64,000 bases of DNA from Luteibacter yeojuensis. Its GTDB lineage: Bacteria > Pseudomonadota > Gammaproteobacteria > Xanthomonadales > Rhodanobacteraceae. The stretch is taken from NCBI RefSeq assembly GCF_000964085.1, contig NZ_JZRB01000058.1, positions 1 through 64,000 of the forward strand. The letters run 5' to 3'. Made by a program: the position numbers and the translations under genes. Each line of letters begins with the position of its first letter. The first letter of the stretch is position 1. The notes under the pieces were generated by a model. That model ran no database searches and was not told where the DNA came from. It saw only the letters and a program-made list of their open reading frames with translations. Positions 56,101-64,000 of this stretch are shown piece by piece.

Positions 56101-58932
56101 TCAGCGCAGCGCCAGGAAATCCGGGCTCACCACGAAGCGCACGGCATCGAGCCGCAGGCGCGCATCGGGCAGGGCATCGAGCAGCGCGGCGCGTTCCGCC
56201 GCCACGGCCTGGATCTCGGCTTCGGTAATCGACGGGTTCACGTTGCGCAGGGCCAGCAGGCGGCTGAACTCGGCGTCCAGCGTCTCCTTCGCCATCTCGG
56301 CGGCTTCGATCTTCAGCACCTCTGCGCGGCCCTCGGCCAGATCCTTCGCGTGCTCGAGCATGGGCGGCACCAGCTTCGAAAGGAACTTGCGGTAACGGGC
56401 CACGTCGATGTTGCGGTCGGCGGCGCGGCGCAGGGCGACGTCGCTGGGGCGGAAATTCGGGCGTTCGGTGAGCTTGGTATCCACCGCCAGCATCAGCGGC
56501 GTGGTGGGCAGGAAGCGCCCGGCATCCAGGCTGCGATCGGCCACCACTTCCAGCACGAACACCGTCTGCAGCAGCGCGGTACGCACCGGCAGGTTGTCGT
56601 CGACGAGGAACGCGGCGTTACCGGTTTCGCCGGATACCAGCAGGTCGACCGCGGCCAGCACCATCGGGTGGTCCATGCGCAGCAGGGGCAGGTCTTCGCG
56701 GGCCAGCGCGGTATCGCGCGAGAACGTGACCGAGACCGGGCCATCGGCGAAGCCAGGCAGGCCATCAGTGGACAGGTATTGCGGATCGAGCAGGGTGATG
56801 TCCTTCGCCAGTTCTTCCGCGTGCACGCCATACATCTCGAACAGGCGCTGGATGAACGCATCGCGCGAGGGGTCGACGTCGTCGCGGGCGAAGCTGCCGG
56901 CAAGGTCGCCCGCGTGCGGGTCGCGGCTGGCGGCAAGCTCAAGCAGGTGGTCGCGGCCGGCGTGGATCAGGGCTGACAGCTCCTCGTGGGCGCCACGCGT
57001 TTCGGCGATGAGCGCATCCAGTTCCTGGTCGCGGTTGTCGTCTTCCCGTGCGTGCTCGTCGGCCAGCGTCGACAGCAGGCCGCCGAAACGACGCAGCAGT
57101 TCGCGGCCATCGGCGGGGCTGGTGCGGAACGCGTCGAGGCCCTCGTCGTACCAGCGCGCGAGGATGTGCTGGGCGCTTTCCGACACCACCGGGACGTGGA
57201 TGGCGATGTCGTGTTTCTGGCCGATGCGGTCGAGGCGGCCGATGCGCTGCTCGAGCAGGTCGGGGTCCAGCGGGAGATCCCACATCACCAGGCGGTGCGC
57301 GAACTGGAAGTTGCGGCCTTCGGAGCCGATTTCCGAACAGATGAGCAGGCGGGCGCCATCGGGCTGCGCGAAGAACGCGGCGTTGCGGTCGCGCTGCACG
57401 ATGCCCAGGCCTTCGTGGAAGCGGGCCACGCCCACGCCACTGCGCGTGCGCAGCGCGTCCTCGATGGCCATGACCTTGGCCTGGCTGCGGCAAAGCAGCA
57501 GGAACTTGTCATCGGGGTGCGCGTCGAGCAGGCCGATCAGTTCGGTGATGCGCGGGTCGTCGGCGTAGTCGAATTCCAGCGGCGCCGGTGGCTGCTGGAT
57601 ATCGGAACGGAATTCGGCGAGCAGGGCCTCGCGGCGGCCCGGGGCCAGCGTGCCGGGGTCGATCTCGAGCACGTCGGGCACGCGGCGGGGAAAGCCACCG
57701 ATGCCGGCGCGACGGTTGCGGAACATGGCGCGGCCGGTGCCGTGGCGGTCGATGAGCGCGGCCAGCAGCGCGGCGCTGCCGTTGGGACGATCAAGCAGGG
57801 CGGCCACCTCGCGGTCGCCCTGGAAGCGTTCGGTGACCAGCGCGCGCTGCGCGGCGTCGAGCGGCGTGCCCGCCGCCAGCGTGGTGGCGAGTTCCGAAAG
57901 CGGCGCGAAGTTGGCTGATTCCGCGAGGTAGGCATCGAGATCGCTGTAACGCTGCGGGTCGAGCAGGCGCAGGCGGGCGAAGTGCCCGGCGCGGCCCAGC
58001 TGCTCGGGCGTGGCGGTGAGCAGGATGACACCCGGCGTGGCCGCGGCCAGCGCCTCGACAAGGCGGTAGCGTGGGCTGGCGCCCTCGGGGGTCCATTCCA
58101 GGTGGTGGGCCTCGTCGACCACGATGAGGTCCCAGCCGGCTTCGGCCAGCTGCGCGGCACGCTTGGGCGCGCTTTCGAGGAAGGCGAAGTCGGCGATGAC
58201 GAGCTGTTCGTCCTCGAACGGGTTGCGCCCGTCGTTGGCCTGTTCGATGGCCTCGCAGCGCTCCTCGTCGAAGATGGCGAACGAGAGGTTGAAGCGCCGC
58301 AGCAGCTCCACGAACCACTGGTACACCAGGGTTTCGGGCAGCAGCACCAGCACGCGATCGGCGCGGCCGGCGGCAAGCTGGCGGGCGAGGATCATGCCGG
58401 CTTCGATGGTCTTGCCCAGGCCCACTTCATCGGCCAGCAGCACGCGTGGCGGGCGGCGCGCGGCAGCGATGCCGGCGACACGCAGCTGGTGCGGCACCAG
58501 GCCGATGCGCGACGATTCGAGGCCCCACGAGGCGGCGCGGCGGGCATCGGCGCGGCGGCGCAGGCCTTCGGCGCGCAGGTCGAATTTGTCGTTGGTATCG
58601 GTGCGGCCGCCGATCAGGCGGTCATCCGCCTGGGACATGGCCTGCTCGTCGTCCAGCTGGCCTTCCTCGAGTTCACGGCCTTCGCCGCGATACACGAGCA
58701 GGCCCTCGCGGGTTTCCACGCGCTCGACGAGGAAGGCGATGCCCTTGCCGGAAACGCGCTGGCCCGCGCGAAACTCGGCGCGCACCAGGGGTGCGCTGTC
58801 GACGGCGTAGGGGCGGAGCACGCCGGCCTTGGCGAACAGGACCTGCACGCCGCGCCCTTCGACGCGGAGGATGGTGCCGAGGCCGAGCTCGGGTTCGGCG
58901 GTGGAGATCCAGCGTTGACCAGGTTCGAACAT
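56101..58932 (-). CDS. rapA: RNA polymerase-associated ATPase RapA
   Basis: 943 residues, near the E. coli length (968). N-terminal Tudor-like region (MFEPGQRWISTAEPELGLGT), helicase motif I DEVGLGKTIEAGMIL near residue 170, motif II VVDEAHHLEW near residue 276, and motifs V/VI in the QRIGRLDRIGQKHDI segment near residue 565. RapA is an SWI2/SNF2 protein that recycles stalled RNA polymerase. It stands alone between convergent and divergent neighbours. Confidence 0.96.
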   Translation of the reverse strand: MFEPGQRWISTAEPELGLGTILRVEGRGVQVLFAKAGVLRPYAVDSAPLVRAEFRAGQRVSGKGIAFLVERVETREGLLVYRGEGRELEEGQLDDEQAMSQADDRLIGGRTDTNDKFDLRAEGLRRRADARRAASWGLESSRIGLVPHQLRVAGIAAARRPPRVLLADEVGLGKTIEAGMILARQLAAGRADRVLVLLPETLVYQWFVELLRRFNLSFAIFDEERCEAIEQANDGRNPFEDEQLVIADFAFLESAPKRAAQLAEAGWDLIVVDEAHHLEWTPEGASPRYRLVEALAAATPGVILLTATPEQLGRAGHFARLRLLDPQRYSDLDAYLAESANFAPLSELATTLAAGTPLDAAQRALVTERFQGDREVAALLDRPNGSAALLAALIDRHGTGRAMFRNRRAGIGGFPRRVPDVLEIDPGTLAPGRREALLAEFRSDIQQPPAPLEFDYADDPRITELIGLLDAHPDDKFLLLCRSQAKVMAIEDALRTRSGVGVARFHEGLGIVQRDRNAAFFAQPDGARLLICSEIGSEGRNFQFAHRLVMWDLPLDPDLLEQRIGRLDRIGQKHDIAIHVPVVSESAQHILARWYDEGLDAFRTSPADGRELLRRFGGLLSTLADEHAREDDNRDQELDALIAETRGAHEELSALIHAGRDHLLELAASRDPHAGDLAGSFARDDVDPSRDAFIQRLFEMYGVHAEELAKDITLLDPQYLSTDGLPGFADGPVSVTFSRDTALAREDLPLLRMDHPMVLAAVDLLVSGETGNAAFLVDDNLPVRTALLQTVFVLEVVADRSLDAGRFLPTTPLMLAVDTKLTERPNFRPSDVALRRAADRNIDVARYRKFLSKLVPPMLEHAKDLAEGRAEVLKIEAAEMAKETLDAEFSRLLALRNVNPSITEAEIQAVAAERAALLDALPDARLRLDAVRFVVSPDFLALR

Positions 58933-59006
58933 GCGTAATGGGGGGTAAGGCGTTGGGGGCCGTGATTATCCCGCCCCCGGGCCCGCATGCCTACCTTTTC
59001 GTGGGT

Positions 59007-59684
59007 TCAGGTTTCCGCCCACCTGCGCAGCAGGTTGTGGTAGACCCCCGTCAATTGCAGGATCGAACCCTGGTCGGCCGCATCGGCGGTGAGCTTGCGG
59101 ATGGCGGTATCCATCTCGAGCAGCAGGCGCCGCGCGCTGTCGTCACGCACCAGGCTTTGCACCCAGAAGAACGACGCGATGCGCGCGCCGCGCGTCACGG
59201 CCGTGACGCGGTGCAGGCTGGACGAGGGGTACACCACGGCGTCGCCCGCGGCGAGCTTCACCTCGTGCTCGCCGTAGAGGTCGCTGATGATGAGCTCGCC
59301 GCCGTCGTATTCGTCCGGGTCGGACAGGAACAGCGTGCAGGAGACATCGCTGCGCACATGGGCGTCGCCGTCGGCCTGCATCACGGCGCCATCGATGTGG
59401 AACCCGTATTCGCCGCCGCCCTCGTAGCGGTTGAACCGCGGCGACAGCGTACGCAGCGGCAGCACCGCCGCGTGGTACAGCGGGTGGCGGGCAAGCGCGG
59501 CCACCACCTGCTCGCCGAGCGCCTGGCGCAGCGGCGAGGCTTGCGGAAGCTGGAGGTTGCGCTTAACCCTGGCGCCTTGCGGGCCGACGGTTTCCCTGCC
59601 GTCGGCCCACTCGGCACCCTCCATCTGCCTTCGCATCCCTGCGACCTCGCCTGAGGTGAGCACGTCGGGAATGTGCAGCAGCAT
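59007..59684 (-). CDS. piuC: Fe(II)- and 2-oxoglutarate-dependent dioxygenase, PiuC/YbiX type
   Basis: 225 residues. The iron ligands are His96 and Asp98 in GFHIDGA, and His158 in SSSLHRV, with Arg168 as the 2-oxoglutarate arginine. It belongs to PKHD-type hydroxylases. It follows the TonB receptor gene after 21 bases, the same pairing as fiu-ybiX in E. coli and piuA-piuC in pseudomonads, so it is probably part of an iron-starvation response. Confidence 0.92.
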   Translation of the reverse strand: MLLHIPDVLTSGEVAGMRRQMEGAEWADGRETVGPQGARVKRNLQLPQASPLRQALGEQVVAALARHPLYHAAVLPLRTLSPRFNRYEGGGEYGFHIDGAVMQADGDAHVRSDVSCTLFLSDPDEYDGGELIISDLYGEHEVKLAAGDAVVYPSSSLHRVTAVTRGARIASFFWVQSLVRDDSARRLLLEMDTAIRKLTADAADQGSILQLTGVYHNLLRRWAET

Positions 59685-59705
59685 GATGGATGACCCCCGG
59701 GGCGA

Positions 59706-62006
59706 TCAGAAGCGGATGTTGGCGCTCAGCATGGCCGAGCGCGTGATGCCCGGAGTGTAGCGATATCCGCTCTTGTTGATCGCCGCCACGTACTTCTTGT
59801 CGGCAAGGTTGTAGACGTTGAGCTGCAGGTCGAAGTGGCGGTTCACCGGGTAGCTGGCCATGGCATCGAACACCCAGTAGCCCTGCGTGTGGTCGGGCGT
59901 GCCCACGGCGCCATCGGTGCCGCGCTTCATCTCGCCGTTGTAACGGGCACCGGCGCCGAGCGTGAGGTCGAACGGCAGGTGGTACGTCATCCACGAGGTG
60001 AAGGCTTTCTTCGGGTTGTAGGCCAGGTCGGAGCTGCCATCCTGCGAGACGTTGGTGCCGGTCTCGACCGTGGCGTTCATCGTGGTGAAGCCCGCGCTGA
60101 TGGCCCAGTCGTCGGTGATCTTGCCCACGGCGGTGATTTCCACGCCCTGCACGCGCTTCTTGCCGATCTGGTAGTACAGCAGGTCGGTCGGATCCTGCAC
60201 CAGCTCATTGGTGACCGTGGTGCGGTAAAGCGCGCCGGTGAGCAGCAGCTTCTCGCCGAGCAGATCCCACTTGGTGCCCACCTCCACCGTCTTCGCCTTC
60301 TGCGGGTCGAAGTTGGGGTTGTCGGCGCTGTTGGCGGACGTGGACAAGGTGAGCGTGTTACCGCCCGGCGGCTCCTGCGACTGCGCGAAGTTGGCGTAGA
60401 TGCTGCCGTTGGCGGCCGGCTTGTACAGCACGCCGAGCTTGTAGTTCTTGAGGTTGTCGCTCTTCGTCGCGTCCACGCCCGGCACGATGCTGCCGGTGGG
60501 CAGCGCGCCGCACACCGGTGCGCCGCGGCCACCGCAGGCGACGAGGCTGCTGAAGTCGGTCTTGTAGTGGTCGAAGCGGACGCCGGCGTTGACCTGCCAG
60601 GCCTCGCCGATTTTCACGGTGTCGAAGATGTAGGCGGCGGCGGTGTTGGTCTTGCCATCGCTACGTGCGCCGCTTTCACCATAGCGAAGGCCGCCGACGT
60701 CGGAGTAGGGCTTGTAGAGGTTCGCGGCCGGCCAGGTGCTGCCGGCCAGCGCCGCCATGCCGATGGCACGGGCCTTTTCCTGCGTGAGTTCGATACCGGC
60801 GCTGATGTCCTGCTTCACTTCACCCGAATCGATCGAGATCGTGACGTTCGTCTGGTTGGTGGCGATGCGGTTGGACTGGTGCTTGAACGTGGGCAGGTTG
60901 CGCGTGATGGTCCACGTGGACGGGTCGGTGGGGTTCGGCGTCAGCAGGTTCGCCGTGGCGCCCATGAACGAGGTGAGCAGGTAATCCTGCTGCGTGCGGC
61001 CCCAGCGCGTGGTGTTGTGCAGCGCCACCTGGTCGTTGAAATCGTGCTCTACGAGGATCGTGAAGAGATCCTGCGTGTTGTTGTCGTGGTCCTGGCGCGT
61101 GCCGTAGTAGTTGTCGGAGTCGACCTTGGGGGCATCGGCGAGGAAGCTGCGGCGATCCGGCGCCATGTAGCCGGGCAGGCCGATGGTGGGCACGCCGCCA
61201 TCGGGCGTGTTGCGCTGCTTCACATGCAGGTAATCGAGGTAGACGCGGGTGGGCGTGCCGAGGCCGAAGGCGAGCGACGGTGCGACGCCCCAGCGGTTCT
61301 GCTCGACCTGGTCGCGGCCGGCGACGCCGCTGTTCTGCTTGAGCACATTGAGGCGGAAGGCACCCGTATCGCCCATCTGGCGGTTCAGGTCGGCGGTGGC
61401 GCGCTGGCGCCCCGCGCTGCCCGCCTGCACGCTGCCGCTGACGCCGTTGCCAAGCACCGGCTGCTTGGTGACGAGGTTGATGGCGCCGGTGGGGGCGGTG
61501 CGGCCGTATTCCGTGCCGTCCGGGCCCTTGGTGACTTCGACCTGTTCGATGTTGAACACGTCGCGCGATACGGTGCCGAGGTCGCGCACGCCATCGACGA
61601 AGATGCTGCCGGAAGTGTCGAAGCCGCGCATGTAGATGGCGTCGCCCGTGCTGGTGGCGCCGTTCTCGCCGACGTAGAACGTGCCGACGCCGGGGCTGTT
61701 GCGCAGTGCCTCGGTAAGGGTGGTGGCGCCCTGCTGCTGGATCAGCTCCTTGCCGATGACCTGGATGCTCTGGGTGGTGTCGAGCAGGCTCTGGGTGAAC
61801 TTGGGCGAGGAGACTTTATCGACGCGGTAATCGGAGGAGCGGTCGGCTTCGACCTGCATGCCGGGCAGGGCCTGCGCATCGTTGACCTTGGCCTGCTGGG
61901 GCGGGGCGTCGGTGGCGGCGGCGCCGTGGGCGAGGCTGAGGAGGACGGCGGCACCGACGGTGCGGGCGGCGGGCACGGCGTGCTTGCGGCTCTTGATATG
62001 GGCCAT
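59706..62006 (-). CDS. TonB-dependent catecholate siderophore receptor, Fiu/PiuA-like
   Basis: 766 residues from the ATG at 62006 (AAGGAAAG upstream); the longer frame to 62270 includes the promoter region. Signal peptide (about 1-33), then plug domain (about 50-190, TTQSIQVIGKELIQQQGA and LRNSPGVGTFY), and a large 22-strand barrel ending SAMLSANIRF, the usual terminal Phe. Sequence style and the following piuC gene suggest uptake of monocatechol-iron. A Fur box lies at 62159-62177. Near residues 516-545 a loop contains a cysteine pair (VACGGRGAPVCG). Confidence 0.9.
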   Translation of the reverse strand: MAHIKSRKHAVPAARTVGAAVLLSLAHGAAATDAPPQQAKVNDAQALPGMQVEADRSSDYRVDKVSSPKFTQSLLDTTQSIQVIGKELIQQQGATTLTEALRNSPGVGTFYVGENGATSTGDAIYMRGFDTSGSIFVDGVRDLGTVSRDVFNIEQVEVTKGPDGTEYGRTAPTGAINLVTKQPVLGNGVSGSVQAGSAGRQRATADLNRQMGDTGAFRLNVLKQNSGVAGRDQVEQNRWGVAPSLAFGLGTPTRVYLDYLHVKQRNTPDGGVPTIGLPGYMAPDRRSFLADAPKVDSDNYYGTRQDHDNNTQDLFTILVEHDFNDQVALHNTTRWGRTQQDYLLTSFMGATANLLTPNPTDPSTWTITRNLPTFKHQSNRIATNQTNVTISIDSGEVKQDISAGIELTQEKARAIGMAALAGSTWPAANLYKPYSDVGGLRYGESGARSDGKTNTAAAYIFDTVKIGEAWQVNAGVRFDHYKTDFSSLVACGGRGAPVCGALPTGSIVPGVDATKSDNLKNYKLGVLYKPAANGSIYANFAQSQEPPGGNTLTLSTSANSADNPNFDPQKAKTVEVGTKWDLLGEKLLLTGALYRTTVTNELVQDPTDLLYYQIGKKRVQGVEITAVGKITDDWAISAGFTTMNATVETGTNVSQDGSSDLAYNPKKAFTSWMTYHLPFDLTLGAGARYNGEMKRGTDGAVGTPDHTQGYWVFDAMASYPVNRHFDLQLNVYNLADKKYVAAINKSGYRYTPGITRSAMLSANIRF

Positions 62007-62158
62007 GGACGACTTTCCTTCGACTAGGGCATGGGAAGGGGGCTGGGCTGTCGCAGGCACGAGCTCGCCCGCACGGGCGACGTGGCCCGTGGCGGTCTTG
62101 GCTCGTTTTGTTCCCTTGGAAACGCAGGGGGCGACACCTACAGAACGCATATCGTAAA

Positions 62159-62177
62159 GATAATGAGAACGAGTTGC
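62159..62177 (-). promoter_or_regulatory. Fur box upstream of the siderophore receptor
   Basis: GATAATGAGAACGAGTTGC at 62159-62177 agrees with 13 of 19 positions of the E. coli Fur consensus GATAATGATAATCATTATC, including all of the first eight. It lies about 155 bases before the receptor start codon and predicts repression by iron. Confidence 0.7.
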
Positions 62178-62235
62178 AATTACCTTGTAAGTGTCTTCTA
62201 AGGTGCGGAAGGTTTCGACGGCTTTGGGGGGCTGT

Positions 62236-62365
62236 ATGTGGGAGCTTGCTTGCAAGCGATGCTTTTCCACCGGTTCATTCGCTATCGCGAATGCATGTCT
62301 TCAGCGGCGTTCGCCACAGCGAATGAACCGATGAAAGAGCATCGCTTGCAAGCAAGCTCCCACAA
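62236..62365. repeat. Long palindromic repeat, family C with GGTTCATTCGC core
   Basis: TGTGGGAGCTTGCTTGCAAG at 62236 is mirrored by CTTGCAAGCAAGCTCCCACA to 62365. Inside, CGGTTCATTCGC (62270-62281) and GCGAATGAACCG are a second inverse pair, with GCGAATGCATGT and CGGCGTTCGCC between. The same internal words occur in the outer arms of the nested repeats at 40159-41146. Confidence 0.85.
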
Positions 62366-62390
62366 GGTCATCCACAAGGTCAGCGGGTAT

Positions 62391-62421
62391 AAAAAAAGGC
62401 GCCGCACGGGTGTGCGGCGCC
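62391..62421 (-). terminator. Intrinsic terminator after the M13 peptidase gene
   Basis: Read on the minus strand: GGCGCCGCAC (62421 to 62412) pairs with GTGCGGCGCC (62407 to 62398), followed by seven T (62397 to 62391). Confidence 0.92.
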
Positions 62422-62449
62422 TTCCTGGCGAGCGATCAGGTAACGCGGG

Positions 62450-64000
62450 TTACCAGATCTTCACCTGCTTGTCGCCCTCGCGGATCATCTTCGCGCCCGG
62501 CTTGCACTGGAACGCCGTGGCGAAGGCTTCCATGTTCGACGGGGCGCCGATCGCGCGCAGCGAGGCCGGTGCGTGCGGGTCGACGTTGAGGTACAGCATC
62601 GCCTGCTTCTCGCGGACGCTGCCGCGCCACACGCGGGCCCAGTTCAGGAAGAAGCGCTGGTCCTGCGTGTAGCCGTCGATCTTCTCGCCGGCTTCCTTCG
62701 TGTTCTTCTTCAGCGCTTCCTGCAGGGCGTCGTACGCCACGTTCAGGCCGCCCAGGTCGGCGATGTTCTCGCCCAGGGTGAGCTTGCCGTTGACGTGGAG
62801 GTCGGGCTTGTCCTTGATCGGCGCGTACTCGTTGAACTGGTTCACGAGCTTGTCGGTGCGTGCGTCGAACTTGGTGCGGTCTTCCTTCGTCCACCAGTTC
62901 TTGTTGTTGCCCTCGCCATCGAACTGGCTGCCTTCGTCGTCGAAGCCGTGGCTGGCTTCGTGGCCGATGACCGCGCCGATGCCGCCGTAGTTGATGGCGT
63001 CGTCGCCGTTGGCGTCGAAGAACGGCGGCTGCAGGATCGCGGCCGGGAAGTTGATGGTGTTGTCGGTCGGGTTGTAATAGGCGTTGACCGTCTGCGGGGT
63101 CATGCCCCACTCGAGGCGGTCGGTCGGCTTGCCGATCTTCGCGATGTCGTAGTGGTAGTTGAACTTGCTGGCGGCCTCGGCGTTGCCGTAGTAGTTCGTG
63201 CCCGACACCTCGAGGCCCGACCAGTCACGCCACTTGTCGGGGTAGCCGATCTTCGGCAGGAAGGTGTTCCACTTGGCGATGGCCTTCTGCTTGGTCTCGT
63301 CGCTCATCCAGTCGAGCTTCTCGATGCGCGCCTTTAGGGCGTTGCGCACGTTGTCGACGAGCTCGTTGGCGCGCTGCTTGGCTTCGGGCTTGAACACCTT
63401 GGCGACGTACATCTGGCCCAGGGCTTCGCCCATTTCCGAGTTCACGGCGCCGAGCACGCGCTTCCAGCGCGGCTTCTGCTGCGGCTGGCCGGCGAGGGTC
63501 TTGCCGTAGAAGTCGAACTTGTTGTCCTGGAACGCCTTGGTCAGGTACGGCGAGGCACCGTCGATGGCGTGGAAGCGCAGGTAGGCCTGCCAGGTGCTGA
63601 CCGGGGTGCTGGCCAGCATCTTGTCGAACTGGGCGAAGAACTTGGGCTGCGAGAGCGAGAAGCCCTTGTCGATGGTGACGCCCTGGGCGGCGAAGAACTT
63701 CTCCCAGTTGAAGTGCGGGGTGATCTTGTCCGCTTCCTTCACGCTGACGAAGTGGTACTGGTTCTCCGGCGCGCGCAGTTCCACCGGGGCCAGCGAGGCG
63801 GCGGCGAGCTGGGTTTCGAACTTCATCACCTCGTCGGCCTGCTTCTTCGCGTCGTCGTCGGAGACGCCGGCGAGCTTCAGGGTGTTGGTGATGTAGTCGA
63901 CGTAGGCCTTGCGGTTATCGGCCTGCTTCGGGTCGGTGTAGTAATCCTTGGTGGGCAGGCCCAGGCCGTCCTGCTGCGCGTAGCCGATCTGCACCTTGGC
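62450..64000 (-). CDS. M13 family metallopeptidase, 5' end outside the window
   Basis: 517 codons of the C-terminal part; the frame stays open to the window edge at 64000, so the start is missing. Neprilysin-type zinc site HEASH in VIGHEASHGFDDEGSQ and third ligand in GENIADLGGL are present, as is NAYYNPTDNTINFPAAIL. The C-terminal signature VDPHAPASLRAIG and the final CKPG cysteine are typical of M13. Likely a periplasmic or extracellular zinc peptidase (PepO-like). A strong terminator follows. Confidence 0.93.
   Translation of the reverse strand, partial: AKVQIGYAQQDGLGLPTKDYYTDPKQADNRKAYVDYITNTLKLAGVSDDDAKKQADEVMKFETQLAAASLAPVELRAPENQYHFVSVKEADKITPHFNWEKFFAAQGVTIDKGFSLSQPKFFAQFDKMLASTPVSTWQAYLRFHAIDGASPYLTKAFQDNKFDFYGKTLAGQPQQKPRWKRVLGAVNSEMGEALGQMYVAKVFKPEAKQRANELVDNVRNALKARIEKLDWMSDETKQKAIAKWNTFLPKIGYPDKWRDWSGLEVSGTNYYGNAEAASKFNYHYDIAKIGKPTDRLEWGMTPQTVNAYYNPTDNTINFPAAILQPPFFDANGDDAINYGGIGAVIGHEASHGFDDEGSQFDGEGNNKNWWTKEDRTKFDARTDKLVNQFNEYAPIKDKPDLHVNGKLTLGENIADLGGLNVAYDALQEALKKNTKEAGEKIDGYTQDQRFFLNWARVWRGSVREKQAMLYLNVDPHAPASLRAIGAPSNMEAFATAFQCKPGAKMIREGDKQVKIW

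Noticed and set aside
59835-62027. A 730-codon + strand frame opposite the siderophore receptor gene
   Set aside because: Gly/Val/Ala/Arg-rich product with no domain; the minus strand encodes a complete TonB-dependent receptor with signal peptide and terminal Phe.

Overview
This window looks like chromosomal DNA from a high-GC gammaproteobacterium of the order Xanthomonadales, most like the Rhodanobacteraceae (Luteibacter/Dyella type). That is an inference from gene content: a gammaproteobacterial S10-spc-alpha ribosomal cluster without rpmJ behind secY, a class II DAHP synthase, the nnr-tsaE-amiB-mutL block, and dense families of short palindromic repeats built on 'GGGAGCGCGCTTGCGCGCGA' and 'TAGGAGCCCAC..GTGGGCGAC'. 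No tRNA, rRNA, CRISPR array, transposase or phage gene was seen.

Layout. 1-551: non-coding DNA with an inverted repeat, then a near-consensus promoter and leader for the S10 operon. 552-14297: 27 translation and secretion genes, rpsJ to rplQ, all on the + strand, ending with rpoA and rplQ. Three breaks in this tightly packed cluster carry structure: an internal promoter plus hairpin before rpsH, a hairpin before rpsE, and an intrinsic terminator between rpoA and rplQ. 14549-23335: dsbB, class II DAHP synthase, queG (minus strand) divergent from nnr-tsaE-amiB, then mutL. 23465-35747: housekeeping and accessory enzymes (DUF1684 protein, enoyl-CoA hydratase, FKBP, DUF1289, Nudix hydrolase, sulfurtransferase, Gfo/Idh/MocA oxidoreductase, POT transporter, SDR, a lipid kinase/phosphoesterase pair, PAP2 phosphatase, esterase).

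35961-51160: the methylcitrate route for propionate in two pieces, prpE-prpB-prpC and then prpD about 9.6 kb further on. Between them lie a 1.1-kb nest of inverted repeats holding a 42-residue reading frame; fadH with a PsrA-type operator; a five-gene locus that resembles a Fap functional-amyloid export system (two Asn/Gly-rich secreted proteins, a periplasmic C39 peptidase, a FapE-like protein and a coiled-coil outer-membrane barrel); a separate outer-membrane protein; and a TerC-family membrane protein behind a yybP-ykoY manganese riboswitch. 51361-64000: OmpA-family protein, DUF3574 lipoprotein, AzgA/NCS2-type permease, glyoxalase I, rhomboid protease, rapA, an iron-uptake pair (Fiu-like TonB receptor with an upstream Fur box, and PiuC-like dioxygenase), and a 5'-truncated M13 metallopeptidase.

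The most unusual content is the Fap-like locus. Two of its exported proteins share a double-glycine motif just after their signal peptide, and two share a C-terminal 'Q-[SN]-S-G-x-N-x-L-I-Q' motif. The encoded C39 peptidase has the complete Gln/Cys/His/Asp set expected of an enzyme that cuts after Gly-Gly. This suggests processing in the periplasm before export through the barrel. All functional calls come from reading the sequence only; no database search was run.
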